A DNA stretch of 30,853 bases, from NCBI GenBank assembly GCA_002179805.1, contig NAVB01000731.1:1-30853 (forward strand), given 5' to 3'. This DNA comes from Acanthamoeba lenticulata (lineage: Eukaryota; Discosea; Longamoebia; Acanthamoebidae). Shown one piece after another: positions 22,320 to 30,853 of this stretch. The notes beneath the pieces were generated by a model. That model had not been told where the DNA came from, did no database searches, and saw only the letters and a list, made by a program, of their open reading frames with translations. The translations under genes were made by a program, and so were the position numbers. Within the stretch, counting starts at the first letter, position 1; the number at the start of each line of letters is the position of its first letter.

Positions 22320-22537
22320 GGCTCCTTTTTGCTTCAGCCAGACCATATGCTGTGGGCCCCTCCGAATGATGGTCAGGGCTGCCATGGTCTCATCTCAAGC
22401 CAAGCGGAAAAAGAAAAGGTGATGGAGCTATTTGAGAGGCTTTTGCACGTCCAGAGAAGAACCACTCGAGCCACCCTTGGGATTGGTTGTGATGTAGCTC
22501 GAGGGGCATCGTCATAGTGATTTACCTGGGCGTGCGC

Positions 22538-22647
22538 AATAGCCGGCTCACTGGTGTGTTACCATTACACTACCGCCCATGGTGAGTGTTCGGGCGGCCG
22601 GGAGTCGAACCCGGATTCCCATCTTTGATGGTAAAGAGCAGACTATC
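22538..22647 (-). tRNA. Candidate permuted tRNA gene (3' half before 5' half)
   Basis: On the minus strand the 3' part comes first: T-arm CCGGG-TTCGACT-CCCGG (22614-22598), acceptor strand CCGCCCG (22597-22591) and discriminator A. Eleven to twelve nt later comes the 5' part: acceptor strand TGGGCGG (22579-22573), T8-A9, and D-arm GTGT-AATGGTA-ACAC (22570-22556). The acceptor strands pair over 7 positions with one T-G. Pol III B box (GGTTCGACTCC) and A box (TAGTGTAATGG) fit consensus but are in swapped order. The outer flanks GATAGTCTGCTC (22647-22636) and GAGCCGGCTATT (22549-22538) pair over 12 positions with two wobbles and one mismatch, as an intron helix would. No ordinary partner half is seen on either side. 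The anticodon arm does not resolve cleanly: 27 nt lie between D and T stems, against about 23 expected. Identity is unknown. Confidence 0.5.
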
Positions 22648-22853
22648 AATATACCTCCACAAGCATTAGAGCACCTCTTCCTTGTGTACAGGTATCCTCA
22701 GCATGTGTGACTTGCCCCAAAGAACACGCAGCTGTGTTTATGGGTCGATTGTCATTCTTCAGCAAAAAGTTGAGAGCCAACCTAAAAAGAAAATCTCCAT
22801 AAATGACCTTTTTTTTGCCAAATTATCTTTATTTTTGGTCCTCTCTTTTGCCC

Positions 22854-24044
22854 TCACATGCAAGCCGCTCCAGGCTCTCCGAGCACATGTCCACCCGCCG
22901 CAATCGTAGAGGATGTTGCATTCACTTTCCTCTTCCTGGTTTCAGCCGCCTCGCGCAGACGATCGTCTCGCTCGGCCTCTCGCAAGCGAGCCATCTCCTC
23001 GATGAGCACGGCCTTTTGCTTGTAGTAGGGATGCACCCAGTCCGGGATCTGGTCCAGCGGCTTCGAATCACGAGACCGCCACACGGGGATCGGGTCGATG
23101 GGGATGTCCAGCCGGGACATGAGGCCCTCGAACACGGGATCGCACTTGCCCCAGATGCGCAGGTCGGCCTCGTCATCGTCCGGCGTGGCCTGGAGGTTGA
23201 TCAGGACGGTCTTCTTGGCCAGGAAGGGGAAGTGCGTGATGTGCCGGAGGGACATGGAGGTGCCGGCGATGATGCACAAGTCGGCTCGGCGGCAGTGGCG
23301 GTCGGCCTCCAGCCAATCGACCTCGTCCAGCAGCTCGCCAAAGTTGATGTGGGTGTCCTTGGTGCCGCAGTCGACGTCGCGGGTGCCCACCATGCGGCCG
23401 CCCCAGCGCCCGCTCTTCATCTTGAGGTCGCCCGGCGTGCCGCGGTAGTGCGCCGGAGGATGGCTGCCGCAGCGCTCGCAGGTTCCCACTTTGTGGTCGT
23501 GCACGTGCGTCTCAGGCTGTCGAACGTGGTAGTTGCGCTCAAAGTCGTAGCCGCACTTGGTGCAGCGCTCGATGTAGATGTCGCCGTGGAGGCAGCAGAG
23601 CTGGTCGTGGCCCTTGAGGCCGGCCTTGCGGTAGATGCCGTCGAGGTTGGTGGTGATCACGTAGTGGGCCAGACCGCGCCGGATCAGCGTGGCCATGGCC
23701 ATGTGGGTCGGCGTTGGCTGGGCGTCGCACATGTCGACTTTGACCTTGGCCTTCTTCTCGGCCCGGGCGGCCTCTTCCTTGAGCTTGCGCAGCTCGGCCT
23801 CCTCTTCGGCCGAGCGATGGGCGCCGAGAGCCTCGAGCTGCTTGATCTTGCGCCGCGTCCAGGCCCCTGCGGGTCCACGATAATCCCCAACGCCGGCCGA
23901 CGTAGACACACCGGCACCGGTGAAGAAGACCGTGTACTTGCTCTGCTTCACCATCTTGGCGAACTGGTCGAGCTTCTTCTGGAAGAGCGGTCCGCTCTCT
24001 TCATTGTGTTCTCGTACTCTGGCTGAGTCGACCGTGCTGGCCAT
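22854..24044 (-). CDS. Sirtuin, SIRT6/7-like NAD-dependent deacylase
   Basis: An intronless 396-aa gene. Sirtuins remove acyl groups from lysine using NAD. NAD-binding GAGVSTSAG is at residues 43-51, DYRGPAGAWT at 54-63, catalytic His153 is in LHGDIY, and the zinc Cys pairs are C161/C164 and C189/C192. INLQATPDDDEADLRIWG near the end marks the SIRT6/7 class. Three oddities stand out. DFRGP is DYRGP. The usual QN-I/V-D is TNLD at 132-135, so the Gln next to the catalytic centre is Thr. A highly charged helix of about 45 residues (66-105) is inserted after AWT. The C-terminus is rich in Arg/Glu and then basic (KRKVN), a possible nuclear signal. The ATG at 24042-24044 is the first in frame. Confidence 0.9.
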   Translation of the reverse strand: MASTVDSARVREHNEESGPLFQKKLDQFAKMVKQSKYTVFFTGAGVSTSAGVGDYRGPAGAWTRRKIKQLEALGAHRSAEEEAELRKLKEEAARAEKKAKVKVDMCDAQPTPTHMAMATLIRRGLAHYVITTNLDGIYRKAGLKGHDQLCCLHGDIYIERCTKCGYDFERNYHVRQPETHVHDHKVGTCERCGSHPPAHYRGTPGDLKMKSGRWGGRMVGTRDVDCGTKDTHINFGELLDEVDWLEADRHCRRADLCIIAGTSMSLRHITHFPFLAKKTVLINLQATPDDDEADLRIWGKCDPVFEGLMSRLDIPIDPIPVWRSRDSKPLDQIPDWVHPYYKQKAVLIEEMARLREAERDDRLREAAETRKRKVNATSSTIAAGGHVLGEPGAACM

Positions 24045-24323
24045 GGTGGTTCTCCTTATTATCTGAGCCGCAAGACGTCGAATGTTCGCAGAGGAGATGA
24101 TACTGTTACCTCAGGCGGTAGGACGGCATTTTATGTTGGCCCCAACCACGAAGCTTCATAGAACCAGAGCAAGCCTCTGCCTCGTAAGCTCCTCCCCAGC
24201 AATTTCGCAGTCTTCTGTCACAGGAGAACGTAGCCTTTTCTTGACGAGAGCTGCCATTTCGTGGAAGAAGGCAGAACAAAAAGGAAAACTGTTAAGAAAA
24301 GAATCAAAAAAACAGATCTCAAG

Positions 24324-25624
24324 ATGGACAAGCCAGCGCCGACACTAGAGCAGCTGAAGGAGCAGTGGAATGCCTTTGCGCCCGAGTTCTCGCGCCACCT
24401 TACGCGCATGACTGATGTCAGCGCCTTCCAGCTGTTGTCGCACCTCCAGCTCCACAAGGAGGAGGTCTCGAGCGTCGTCGAGGTGGGCTGCGGCGCTGGT
24501 GGTGGCACGCAGATCCTCACCAGCCTCGCGCGACCGGGCACCAAAGTAGTAGCACTAGATCTCACGCAAGCTTTCATCGACATTGGTACGCTTGCAGTTC
24601 ATTGTAATTATTTGTCTCAGATCTGGGTATTCACCCGCACAGCTTTGACCTTCCAGCCAAGAAGCGCCTTGAGGGCAAGAACGTCGAGTTCTTGGTGAGC
24701 AACTCGGAGGAGCTGCCTCTTCCCGATGCCTCTTTCGATCGCTACGCGGCCAACTTTGTGCTGTACGTAGCAACATAAAGATCAAGAAAGATCCCCAAAT
24801 CTCAGCTCACACGCACGCACGCCCAGGCATCTGGTGACGGACCCCGAGCGCATGCTGCGTGAGGCGCGGCGCGTGCTGCGCCCGGGCGGCGTGGCCGCCT
24901 TCAGCGTGTGGGGCCGCCCCGAGCAGTCGTCCTTCTGGACCCTCCTTCCCGCCGTCCAGAAGGAGCTCGGCATCGGTTCTTTTTCTCTCTTCCTCCTCTT
25001 TCTTCTCCGTCATGACCATCATGGCCATTTGCTTTTCGCTTGGAAGACTGACGCGTCCTTCGACCTGCAGGAGCCGAGCAGGCGACGCGGACCAACTTCC
25101 ACTTGGGCGTAGACCCGTCCAAGGTGCGCAAGATGGCCCTCGACGCGGGCTTCTCGCGCGTCCTCACCTGGTACAGCGTACGTCGTCCTCGCCATCTCGA
25201 CCGACCACCATTTGATTTTTATTTTATGGTTATTTTATATTTATTGAATTTATCGATTATTTATTGATTTTTTATTTATTATAGTGTAAACATTTATCAA
25301 ATTGATCAATTATGTTGATGGGGGCAGGTGGTGGCGATCGAAGCGGCCAACACGGAGGAGGCGGTCGAGAAGTACATGGCGAGCCCGCAGCTCCGGAAGA
25401 TGCTGGCGGGACTGGACGAGGCCGCCCGCCAGACCTTCCTCGAGCGCCTGGCCCACACCATCGAGACCCGCCACTACGCCCTCGGCCTGCCCCTCACCTG
25501 CGTCCGTCCCCTCTTCCCCCCCCCCCCATTTGAACCATCGTCACCATCTTCATCATGGCCATGATCGTCATGTTGACTTGTGGTCCTCCTGCAGGAGACG
25601 ATGTTCGTGGCGGCCTACGTGTAG
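24324..25624 (+). CDS. Class I SAM-dependent methyltransferase (Methyltransf_11 type)
   Basis: Six exons (24324-24585, 24657-24762, 24827-24975, 25071-25177, 25328-25501, 25595-25624) give 275 aa in frame. Motif I VVEVGCGAGGGTQIL has GxGxG at residues 55-59. VVALDLTQAFID is motif post-I, EELPLPDASFDRYAANFVL motif II and EARRVLRPGGVAAFSVWG motif III. This is the layout of small-molecule or lipid methyltransferases of the UbiE-like superfamily. The substrate is not indicated. The last coding exon is only nine codons plus stop, ending FVAAYV. It is head-to-head with the sirtuin, 279 bp apart. Confidence 0.85.
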
Positions 25625-25725
25625 CCCTCCCAGTCGGAGCCAGCGAATCAACAGATAAAAAGTTTATACAAAACCCCAATGGCAAAGCAGCTCGACACCT
25701 CCTCTCTTCATCATCATCGTTGTTG

Positions 25726-25764
25726 ATGTTGTTGTTGTTGTTCTCTCTCTCTCTCTCTCTCAGT
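25726..25764 (+). repeat. TGT-rich and (TC)n run at the 3' end of Beclin
   Basis: A TTG/TTGT repeat followed by a (TC)n tract of about 20 nt fills the 135-bp convergent spacer. On the minus strand it begins at the Beclin stop codon. Confidence 0.75.
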
Positions 25765-27945
25765 TGCTGTGGCGGCGGGCCATCCAGGCGAGGAGCCACT
25801 TGAGGTTGGTGAGCATGTACTTGAGGGCCTTGGTCCAGGTCTCGGTGTTGGAGATGGAGTACTTGATGGACATGTCGCCCACCTTGTCCCGGTCCATGCG
25901 GTAGGGCAGCCGGAACAGGCGGTCTTCGCTCTCGGCGTGGTCGGCCAGCTCCCGCAGGCACTGCAGGAACCCGAGCATGGCCCGGTCGTACCGGTTGTAC
26001 CACAGCAGCTTCGTGATCGCGTAGTCGTTTGTCCCGAACCTTTTTTTTTCGTTTTTATATTATTAATAATAATATAATAATATTTGATTGGTACTATTAA
26101 TAAAATAAAATAAAATAAAATAGTTGATAAATAGTGGGGAGTCGGTACAGCTCGTAGGTGGACTGGTCGTCGATCTTGATGATCTTGGAGTTGCTGCCCA
26201 TCGGCACCAGCCGGTACCTTGATGACGGTGGCGATGGTGACATGGAAGTGAGACGATGAAGAGGAGGATGATGAAGAGGACGAGGACGAGGAGAGATAAG
26301 AGGCGTACGTGGAGAATTTAAAGTTGAGCTTCTTGGCGATGGTGTAGAGGAGGAGGACGGCCTGGCCCCACGCGGCGTTGATCTCGTCCCAGGGCACCTG
26401 CCGCGAGGGCAGGTCGCCCAGCCGGAACCCGTTGATGGTCCCGAAGTGGCCGTCGTGCCAGATGTAGAACGCGTCGTTGTACAGGTTCGTCTTCTTCAAC
26501 GCCTGTTCCCCCCAAGCCGCCACCGCCATCATTGTCAACATCATCGTTAACAATAGTTACAACATGCATTGGGGGGGGGGGTCGGACCTCGAGCTGCTCG
26601 CCAGCGCGCTCGGTGGCGACGCGCACGGCCTCCTTCTCCTCCTGGAACTCGGCGAGCTTGCCCTGGAACTCGGTGTAGTTCTGCCAATAGAGCTTCTCGA
26701 TGTTGTGCAGCTTCTCCGTGTCGCTCTGCAGCGCCGCCTTCTCGCTGGCCAAGCGCTTGCGCTCTTCCTCCATCCCCAGCAGCTCCTGCCTCAGCTTCTC
26801 CTCCTCCCGCTCCAGCTGGCGTCGAGTGCACGTGTCATCCCCCCCAAACCCCCAAACATGCCGTGAGCTCATGTGGGCCCTTTGATGATGACAAAGGTAA
26901 TGATGGTAGTGGTGAAGTACGTCGGCGATTTCATGCTGCAGCTCGTCAAGGTCCTGGAAGTTGCACTCCTCGTCGGCCAGCCGCTTGATGTAGTTGCTGT
27001 AGGCCTCGTTCTCGGCTTCCTTGTCTGTGAACAAATCGATTACAATTATTTATGATCTTTTCTTCAATCAAAATATACATATTAAAAACTTTTTAAATAA
27101 TAATAAAGAATTACCTTTAAGCTGCTCTTCGAGCTCGCCCAGGATCTTCTCCGTGCATTCGGCGCAGAGCGGGTGGTCCACTCCGGTCTGCTCCCCCAAG
27201 TGGCAAAGCCAGCAGTCAGCCAAGGCGAGAGAGAGGGGCGTCGGGGCAAGAGGATCGAGGGCGCACCTGGTCGGAGGCGTGCTGGTAGATGTCAAACACC
27301 TTGGACAGGACCGACCCGTTGGACATGTTCGTCCGCAATCGGCTGTTTTGCCCGCAAGGCACGTCGCCATGCACACATAAGAGGACGAAATGACACGACT
27401 CAGCGTGGGAGGAGGTCGGGAAGAGGAGGGCAGACGAACCGGCCGCCGTGGGTGCGACGGTGAGGCGGCTCCGTCGATGGCGCGAAGCTCACCTCGGCTG
27501 AGGTCCAGAAGACAAAGTGAAGACGATGAGGAGAGGCAGAGAGGGAAGAAGAGCAGGAGAGGAATGAATACGCACCGCCGCCTGAGGGCAGGATGACCTC
27601 GAAGTCGCTCTCCTGCACTGGGTCGAGGTTGTTGTCGCTGTGGTGCTGCGTCCGCCCTGTGGGCTTGGCCTGCCCCACTTGTGGTGGCAGCAACAAGCCC
27701 AGTCAGTGCAGGTGTCATGAGGGACATAAACAAACAGCAGAAATCGTAAATTGACTTGGGAGGTAAAACGATAAAGCTATGCACGGCGGTATGCATTGGG
27801 TGAAGAAGGAACCTGGAGCAAAATAGGTGTCTATCGTGGCATCGAGATCCTTGATGTTCTTGAGGTTGTCTATAATGGAGGGATCGACCTCCAGTGGCTT
27901 CTTGCAACGTTTGCACACGAACTCGTGCGCAGCGGATGGCAACAT
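25760..27945 (-). CDS. BECN1: Beclin-1 / ATG6 autophagy protein
   Basis: Ten exons (27945-27813, 27677-27576, 27497-27440, 27342-27267, 27187-27115, 27024-26921, 26815-26588, 26502-26309, 26217-26149, 26039-25760) give 438 aa, close to human Beclin-1 (450). It is the regulatory subunit of the class III PI3-kinase VPS34 complexes in autophagy and endosomal sorting. The N-terminal [14 protein letters not shown] carries the CxxC pair (C11, C14) also found in animal Beclin. [22 protein letters not shown] opens the coiled coil, which runs through [20 protein letters not shown]. The evolutionarily conserved membrane-binding domain is [56 protein letters not shown]. The short exons 3 and 4 are placed by phase only and are the least sure. 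Confidence 0.93.
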
Positions 27946-28070
27946 GTCTCGATGAGCCCTTCAAGCGAACGACGCGATCTCCACTCTTTCGGGTTCGAAA
28001 ATGCTTTTTCTTTTGCTTTTTTTCTTTACAAAAAGTACCAGAGAAAGCAGGAAAAGAAGCACCCGAATAT

Positions 28071-28075
28071 AAAAA
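28071..28075 (-). terminator. Pol III T-run of tRNA-Gly
   Basis: Five A residues on the + strand, that is T5 on the transcribed sense, start 5 nt after the tRNA 3' end. Confidence 0.75.
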
Positions 28076-28079
28076 GTAA

Positions 28080-28150
28080 TGCATCCGCCGGGAATTGAAC
28101 CCGGGTCTCCCGCGTGGCAGGCGGAAATCTTGCCACTGGACCACGGATGC
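28080..28150 (-). tRNA. tRNA-Gly (GCC)
   Basis: A 71-nt gene without intron. The acceptor stem GCATCCG pairs with CGGATGC, and the discriminator base is A. The D-arm is GTCCAGTGGCAAGAT-like, the anticodon loop CTGCCAC has GCC, and the T-arm is CCGGG/CCCGG with loop TTCAATT. On the minus strand T5 at 28071-28075 ends transcription. It sits in the head-to-head gap between Beclin and the four-helix membrane protein. Confidence 0.96.
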
Positions 28151-28601
28151 TTCGCTGGCTATATATTTGAATTTTAAAAAATTATATGAACACACAATTT
28201 TATCTGGATCCTTATTTCAGTGGTAGCGTGGAACCTGTACAATTACTTTTTGCTTCGCCTCGTCGTTATCGCTGGCGAAGCCCACCGGCGTGATCACTGC
28301 CGGTGTCGTCCTCCTTGTTCATCAGCACCCCTCTTGAGGCTAGCGAACCTCTTTGCTGAGTAACGCACAAGCTTGGATGAGGAAATCGCTTTTGCTTGGT
28401 GCCAGACGAGCTTTTTTTGCTGTGTGGCGCCAGACCGGACTGGTTCAAATAATATTGAGCAGCTAGTGCGGGCATTGGCTGCGTCATAAATTGATCTCTT
28501 CCGAAGCGCTTCCACACAAATTGGTGCTATGGACGAGACAGGCTTTTAACCTCACTCCCCTTCTTCATTCTTCTTCTCCAACTCTCCTAGCCACACCCAC
28601 A
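28151..28601. other. Intergenic, upstream of the four-helix protein
   Basis: 451 bp without a recognisable gene. Its end, just before the ATG at 28602, is a CT-rich leader (TTCTTCATTCTTCTTCTCC). Short open frames here show no family resemblance. Confidence 0.5.
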
Positions 28602-29132
28602 ATGACTACCGTTGCTACAATGACCACCTCCTCTCCGGAGAAGACCAGCTCTTGGAGCCAGAAGTTCCAAATCATGTTCAGCTCTTCTACGCTCATCTTC
28701 GGCTTCGAGAGTTTCATCCTGTCGTCCTACCTCAACAACTACGCCACTCCAGCCGAGAGCTTTAGCGACAAGCTGAATTGGGCCATCTTGTTCATCATGG
28801 TGAGTCTCATTATCAACATGTTGGTCAGCGTGATGGCCGCCCACATGGCCGCGCTCGAGGTGTACCAGCCGTGGCATGGCCGCGTCGTGCTCGGGTTTTG
28901 TCAGTGGGCGTGTGGCTTCTCCGTCGCCGTCTTCGCCGTGGCCATCAACCTCATCGTGGCCGATAGCGACCCGCTGGGGGAGGGCTTCAAGATCACCATC
29001 TACATTACCACCATCCTCTGCTTCGTCGCCGTCGTCATCTACTACATCATCTTTTGGCTCGCCTGGGTCTGCAAGCCCGTCGAGAGCGCCGTCAACGCCC
29101 TCACCTGCGCCAGAAACCTTGAGGCCTACTAA
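28602..29132 (+). CDS. Four-helix membrane protein, unknown family
   Basis: An intronless 176-aa gene. Four hydrophobic segments are visible: STLIFGFESFILSSYL, WAILFIMVSLIINMLVSVMA, VVLGFCQWACGFSVAVFAVA and ITIYITTILCFVAVVIYYII. Short polar loops separate them, and the C-terminus is AWVCKPVESAVNALTCARNL. The N-terminal 20 residues are Ser/Thr-rich with no signal peptide. I do not recognise the family. The clean codon usage, pyrimidine-rich leader and single exon suggest a well-expressed gene. The ATG at 28602 is chosen as the first Met after the leader. Confidence 0.75.
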   Translation: MTTVATMTTSSPEKTSSWSQKFQIMFSSSTLIFGFESFILSSYLNNYATPAESFSDKLNWAILFIMVSLIINMLVSVMAAHMAALEVYQPWHGRVVLGFCQWACGFSVAVFAVAINLIVADSDPLGEGFKITIYITTILCFVAVVIYYIIFWLAWVCKPVESAVNALTCARNLEAY

Positions 29133-29274
29133 GCGACCCGACGATGTAAATTATAGCGCCCGTTACAAAGAAGAATAGACGAACATGAACATGGTTTCTA
29201 TTATTATGAATAATAATTTCGCTTATTTGTTTGTCTCGTAGCGTCTGCGTTGTTGTTGTTGTTGTAGAGGACAG

Positions 29275-30803
29275 TCATGGTTGCGGGTTCTCGATACGAG
29301 CCAAAATGCTCTTGACTTCCGCGTTGTGCGCCGAGCAGGCGTACATGGCGTTGAGCAGCGCCTTGTTCTGGAGGTGCATGTTGTTGAGCCTCTGTGTACG
29401 CGCACACCACCCAAGTCAGGGCCACCGCAGAGCGCCAGCGGGTACGTCGAGACGCGCGTGCATACGGACCTCGGTCGTGGCGGCGAGCTTGACGCACAAC
29501 AGCTTCTTGCCCAGCTCCAGGTCCGTACACCGGCTCGAGAGATGCGACACGGTCTCCACGTCGGTGTCGCGTCCACTTCCGCCGCTGCCTCGAGGCCGTC
29601 GCGTTGACGACGTCGCGTCGGCTCCGCGGGCGCGCCTCTCGTGTTGTTGTCCAATACCACCACCACTGCTGCCATTGATGCCGCCTCCGTTCGTCTTGTG
29701 CCGCTCTCCCCGCCGCCCGTGGGCCCGCGCGGCGTCATCGGCGCCCTCGCTCTCGATCTCCCGCTCGCGGCTCCGTCGCCCGGCCCGTTTGCTGCGGCCT
29801 CCTCGCGGCGCGTCGAGCGACGTGTTGGCGCTGCTCGTCGTCGAGCTGCCCGCGCGCGGCCGCCGCTGGTGTTGTTGCTGATGTCGCGGCTGCTGGCCTG
29901 GTCGTTCTCTTTGTTGTTGTTGTCGTCGTCGTCGTCTTGGTCGATCGCCATCATCATCATCGTAGCCACCATCATTCTCATCGCTGCTGCTGCCATACTC
30001 GCTCGCCGAACTGCCGCCGCTCCCCGTCCCGTATCCATTCTCGTAGCTCTGGTCCTCGTCCTCCCCCTCCTCGGCCCGTCGGTGCCGCTCGTAGTCATAG
30101 TCACTGTCGTCCTCGCTGTCTTCGCTGTCCTCGGTAAAGCGCATCGCCCGCCGCGCCCGGCCACCCTTCGGCTCCCGCGCCCGGCCGCTCCCCCGGCCGC
30201 GCCTAGTATGTACATCACCACCACCACCGCGGCCGCGGCCAGCCTCTTGCACGTCGCCGTCGTCGTCGTCAGAGCCGATATCATCCTCGTCGCTGCCGCG
30301 CCCTCGCCCGCGCCCTCGGCTGGGCTCCGCTCGCTGATGTCGCCGCCGTGATGGCGGCTGGGCGCCGAGGAGGCGGTCCATCTGGGCGCGCAGGTCCTGC
30401 ATCTGGCGCTGGAGGTCGTCGATGACGCGGGCCTGGGTCTCGTTGGCGGCCTCAAGGGCGCGGTTCTGCTCTTCTTTGCGGCTGAGCTCCTGGACGGCGT
30501 CGGAGCACATGCGGAGGAGCTCCTCGCGGTCGCCTCGCAGCCGAGAGATCTTGGGGATGAGGTCCTTGTCAATGTGGGCGATGGATTCCAGGTTCTCCTC
30601 GTCGTTGTCGTCATCACCCGGGCTGGCGCTGAGGAGGGCCTCGAGCCGCGCCAGCGTGCCAGCGCGCTGCTGGAGCTGCCGCTGCATCCACTCGGCCCGC
30701 TTGCTCGACTTGGACTTGGCCCTTTCTGTCGAGCGCAGCGGCGACAGAGGCACGGCGGTGGAGCTTGCTGGACCGCTCCACGTCGGGGACTCGCCATCAC
30801 TGT
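29275..30803 (-). CDS. Low-complexity protein with coiled coil, 5' partial
   Basis: Two exons are visible: from an acceptor at 30804 to 29470, and 29391-29275. An N-terminal coiled coil (ISRLRGDREELLRMCSDAV, then EEQNRALEAANETQARVIDD, then a block ending RAQMDRLL) is followed by about 250 residues of disordered sequence. That part alternates RGRGRG-type basic blocks, Asp/Ser/Glu acidic blocks and Gln/His-rich runs. The end is a short ordered helix pair, LNNMHLQNKALLNAMYACSA. The frame is closed by TAA just upstream of the CTGCAG acceptor, so the true start is probably in an exon beyond the right edge; Met at 30685-30687 is the only internal alternative near the front. Function unknown; RG-rich tracts often bind RNA. 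Confidence 0.65.
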
Positions 30804-30825
30804 CTGCAGTGCCTTTTTATTATTG

Positions 30826-30844
30826 TTGTTGTTTGTTTGTTTGT
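30826..30844 (+). repeat. (GTTT)n run
   Basis: A TTGTTTGTTTGTTTG tetramer repeat followed by a T-run ends the window. In minus-strand sense it precedes the acceptor of the partial gene, so it is likely intronic. Confidence 0.65.
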
Positions 30845-30853
30845 TTTTTTTTT

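Noticed and set aside
22201..22517. Long open frame on the + strand across 22.2-22.5 kb
   Set aside because: It runs through the 5S rRNA gene and the Pol III spacer and has no protein-like composition.
22510..22580. Ordinary tRNA formed by TGGGCG...CGCCCA around 22526-22579 on the minus strand
   Set aside because: It would be only about 55 nt long and lack a T-arm and B box; the T-arm lies on the other side of the D-arm half.
27068..28195. 375-aa open frame on the minus strand
   Set aside because: It reads through tRNA-Gly and several Beclin introns in the wrong frame; Beclin exons explain the region.

Overview
The window is nuclear DNA from a eukaryote, most probably the amoeba Acanthamoeba. 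It is GC-rich and densely packed with short spliceosomal introns of about 60-150 nt. A dispersed 5S rRNA gene and scattered tRNA genes lie between protein genes, and the gene set (ERG28, KRR1, RAD21, Beclin-1, sirtuin, IMPACT, NAGLU) is eukaryotic. I assembled exon models by hand. For the ten spliced genes complete in the window and read without interruption, the exon lengths sum to an intact reading frame, which is the main support for the junctions.

Layout. 1-1.2 kb: interrupted glycosyltransferase-like gene (-). 1.3-4.6 kb: lysosomal alpha-N-acetylglucosaminidase NAGLU (-). 4.7-7.9 kb: a fusion of an SH3 domain, a long Ala/Pro-rich linker and a glutaminase fold lacking its catalytic residues (+). 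8.0-8.3 kb: frame-broken fragment (-). 8.4-8.9 kb: mitochondrial acyl carrier protein (-). 9.1-9.6 kb: ERG28 (+). 9.8-10.8 kb: nucleotidyltransferase (-). 10.8 kb: tRNA-Asp (+). 10.9-12.8 kb: polytopic membrane protein (-). 13.0-14.9 kb: KRR1 (+). 15.0-15.8 kb: F-box-like/ankyrin-type gene with a frame break at a perfect hairpin (-). 15.9-17.0 kb: METTL21-type methyltransferase (-). 17.1-17.5 kb: small membrane protein (+). 17.8-20.3 kb: cohesin RAD21 (-). 20.7-22.1 kb: IMPACT homologue (+). 22.2 kb: 5S rRNA (+). 22.5-22.65 kb: two tRNA halves in swapped order, a candidate permuted tRNA gene (-). 22.9-24.0 kb: sirtuin (-). 24.3-25.6 kb: SAM methyltransferase (+). 25.8-27.9 kb: Beclin-1 (-). 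28.1 kb: tRNA-Gly (-). 28.6-29.1 kb: four-helix membrane protein (+). 29.3 kb to the right edge: low-complexity coiled-coil protein, 5' end outside the window (-).

Six pairs of protein genes are head-to-head with only 89-421 bp between start codons, so most promoters here must be bidirectional or overlapping. The genes do not form one pathway: they cover lysosomal glycan breakdown, sterol synthesis, mitochondrial acyl carriage, ribosome assembly, cohesion, translation control and autophagy.

The two most unusual items are the SH3-pseudoglutaminase fusion and the candidate permuted tRNA. In the second, the T-arm half lies upstream of the D-arm half, both Pol III box motifs are intact, and the flanks can form a 12-position helix. 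The function of the first and the anticodon of the second are not settled by the sequence.
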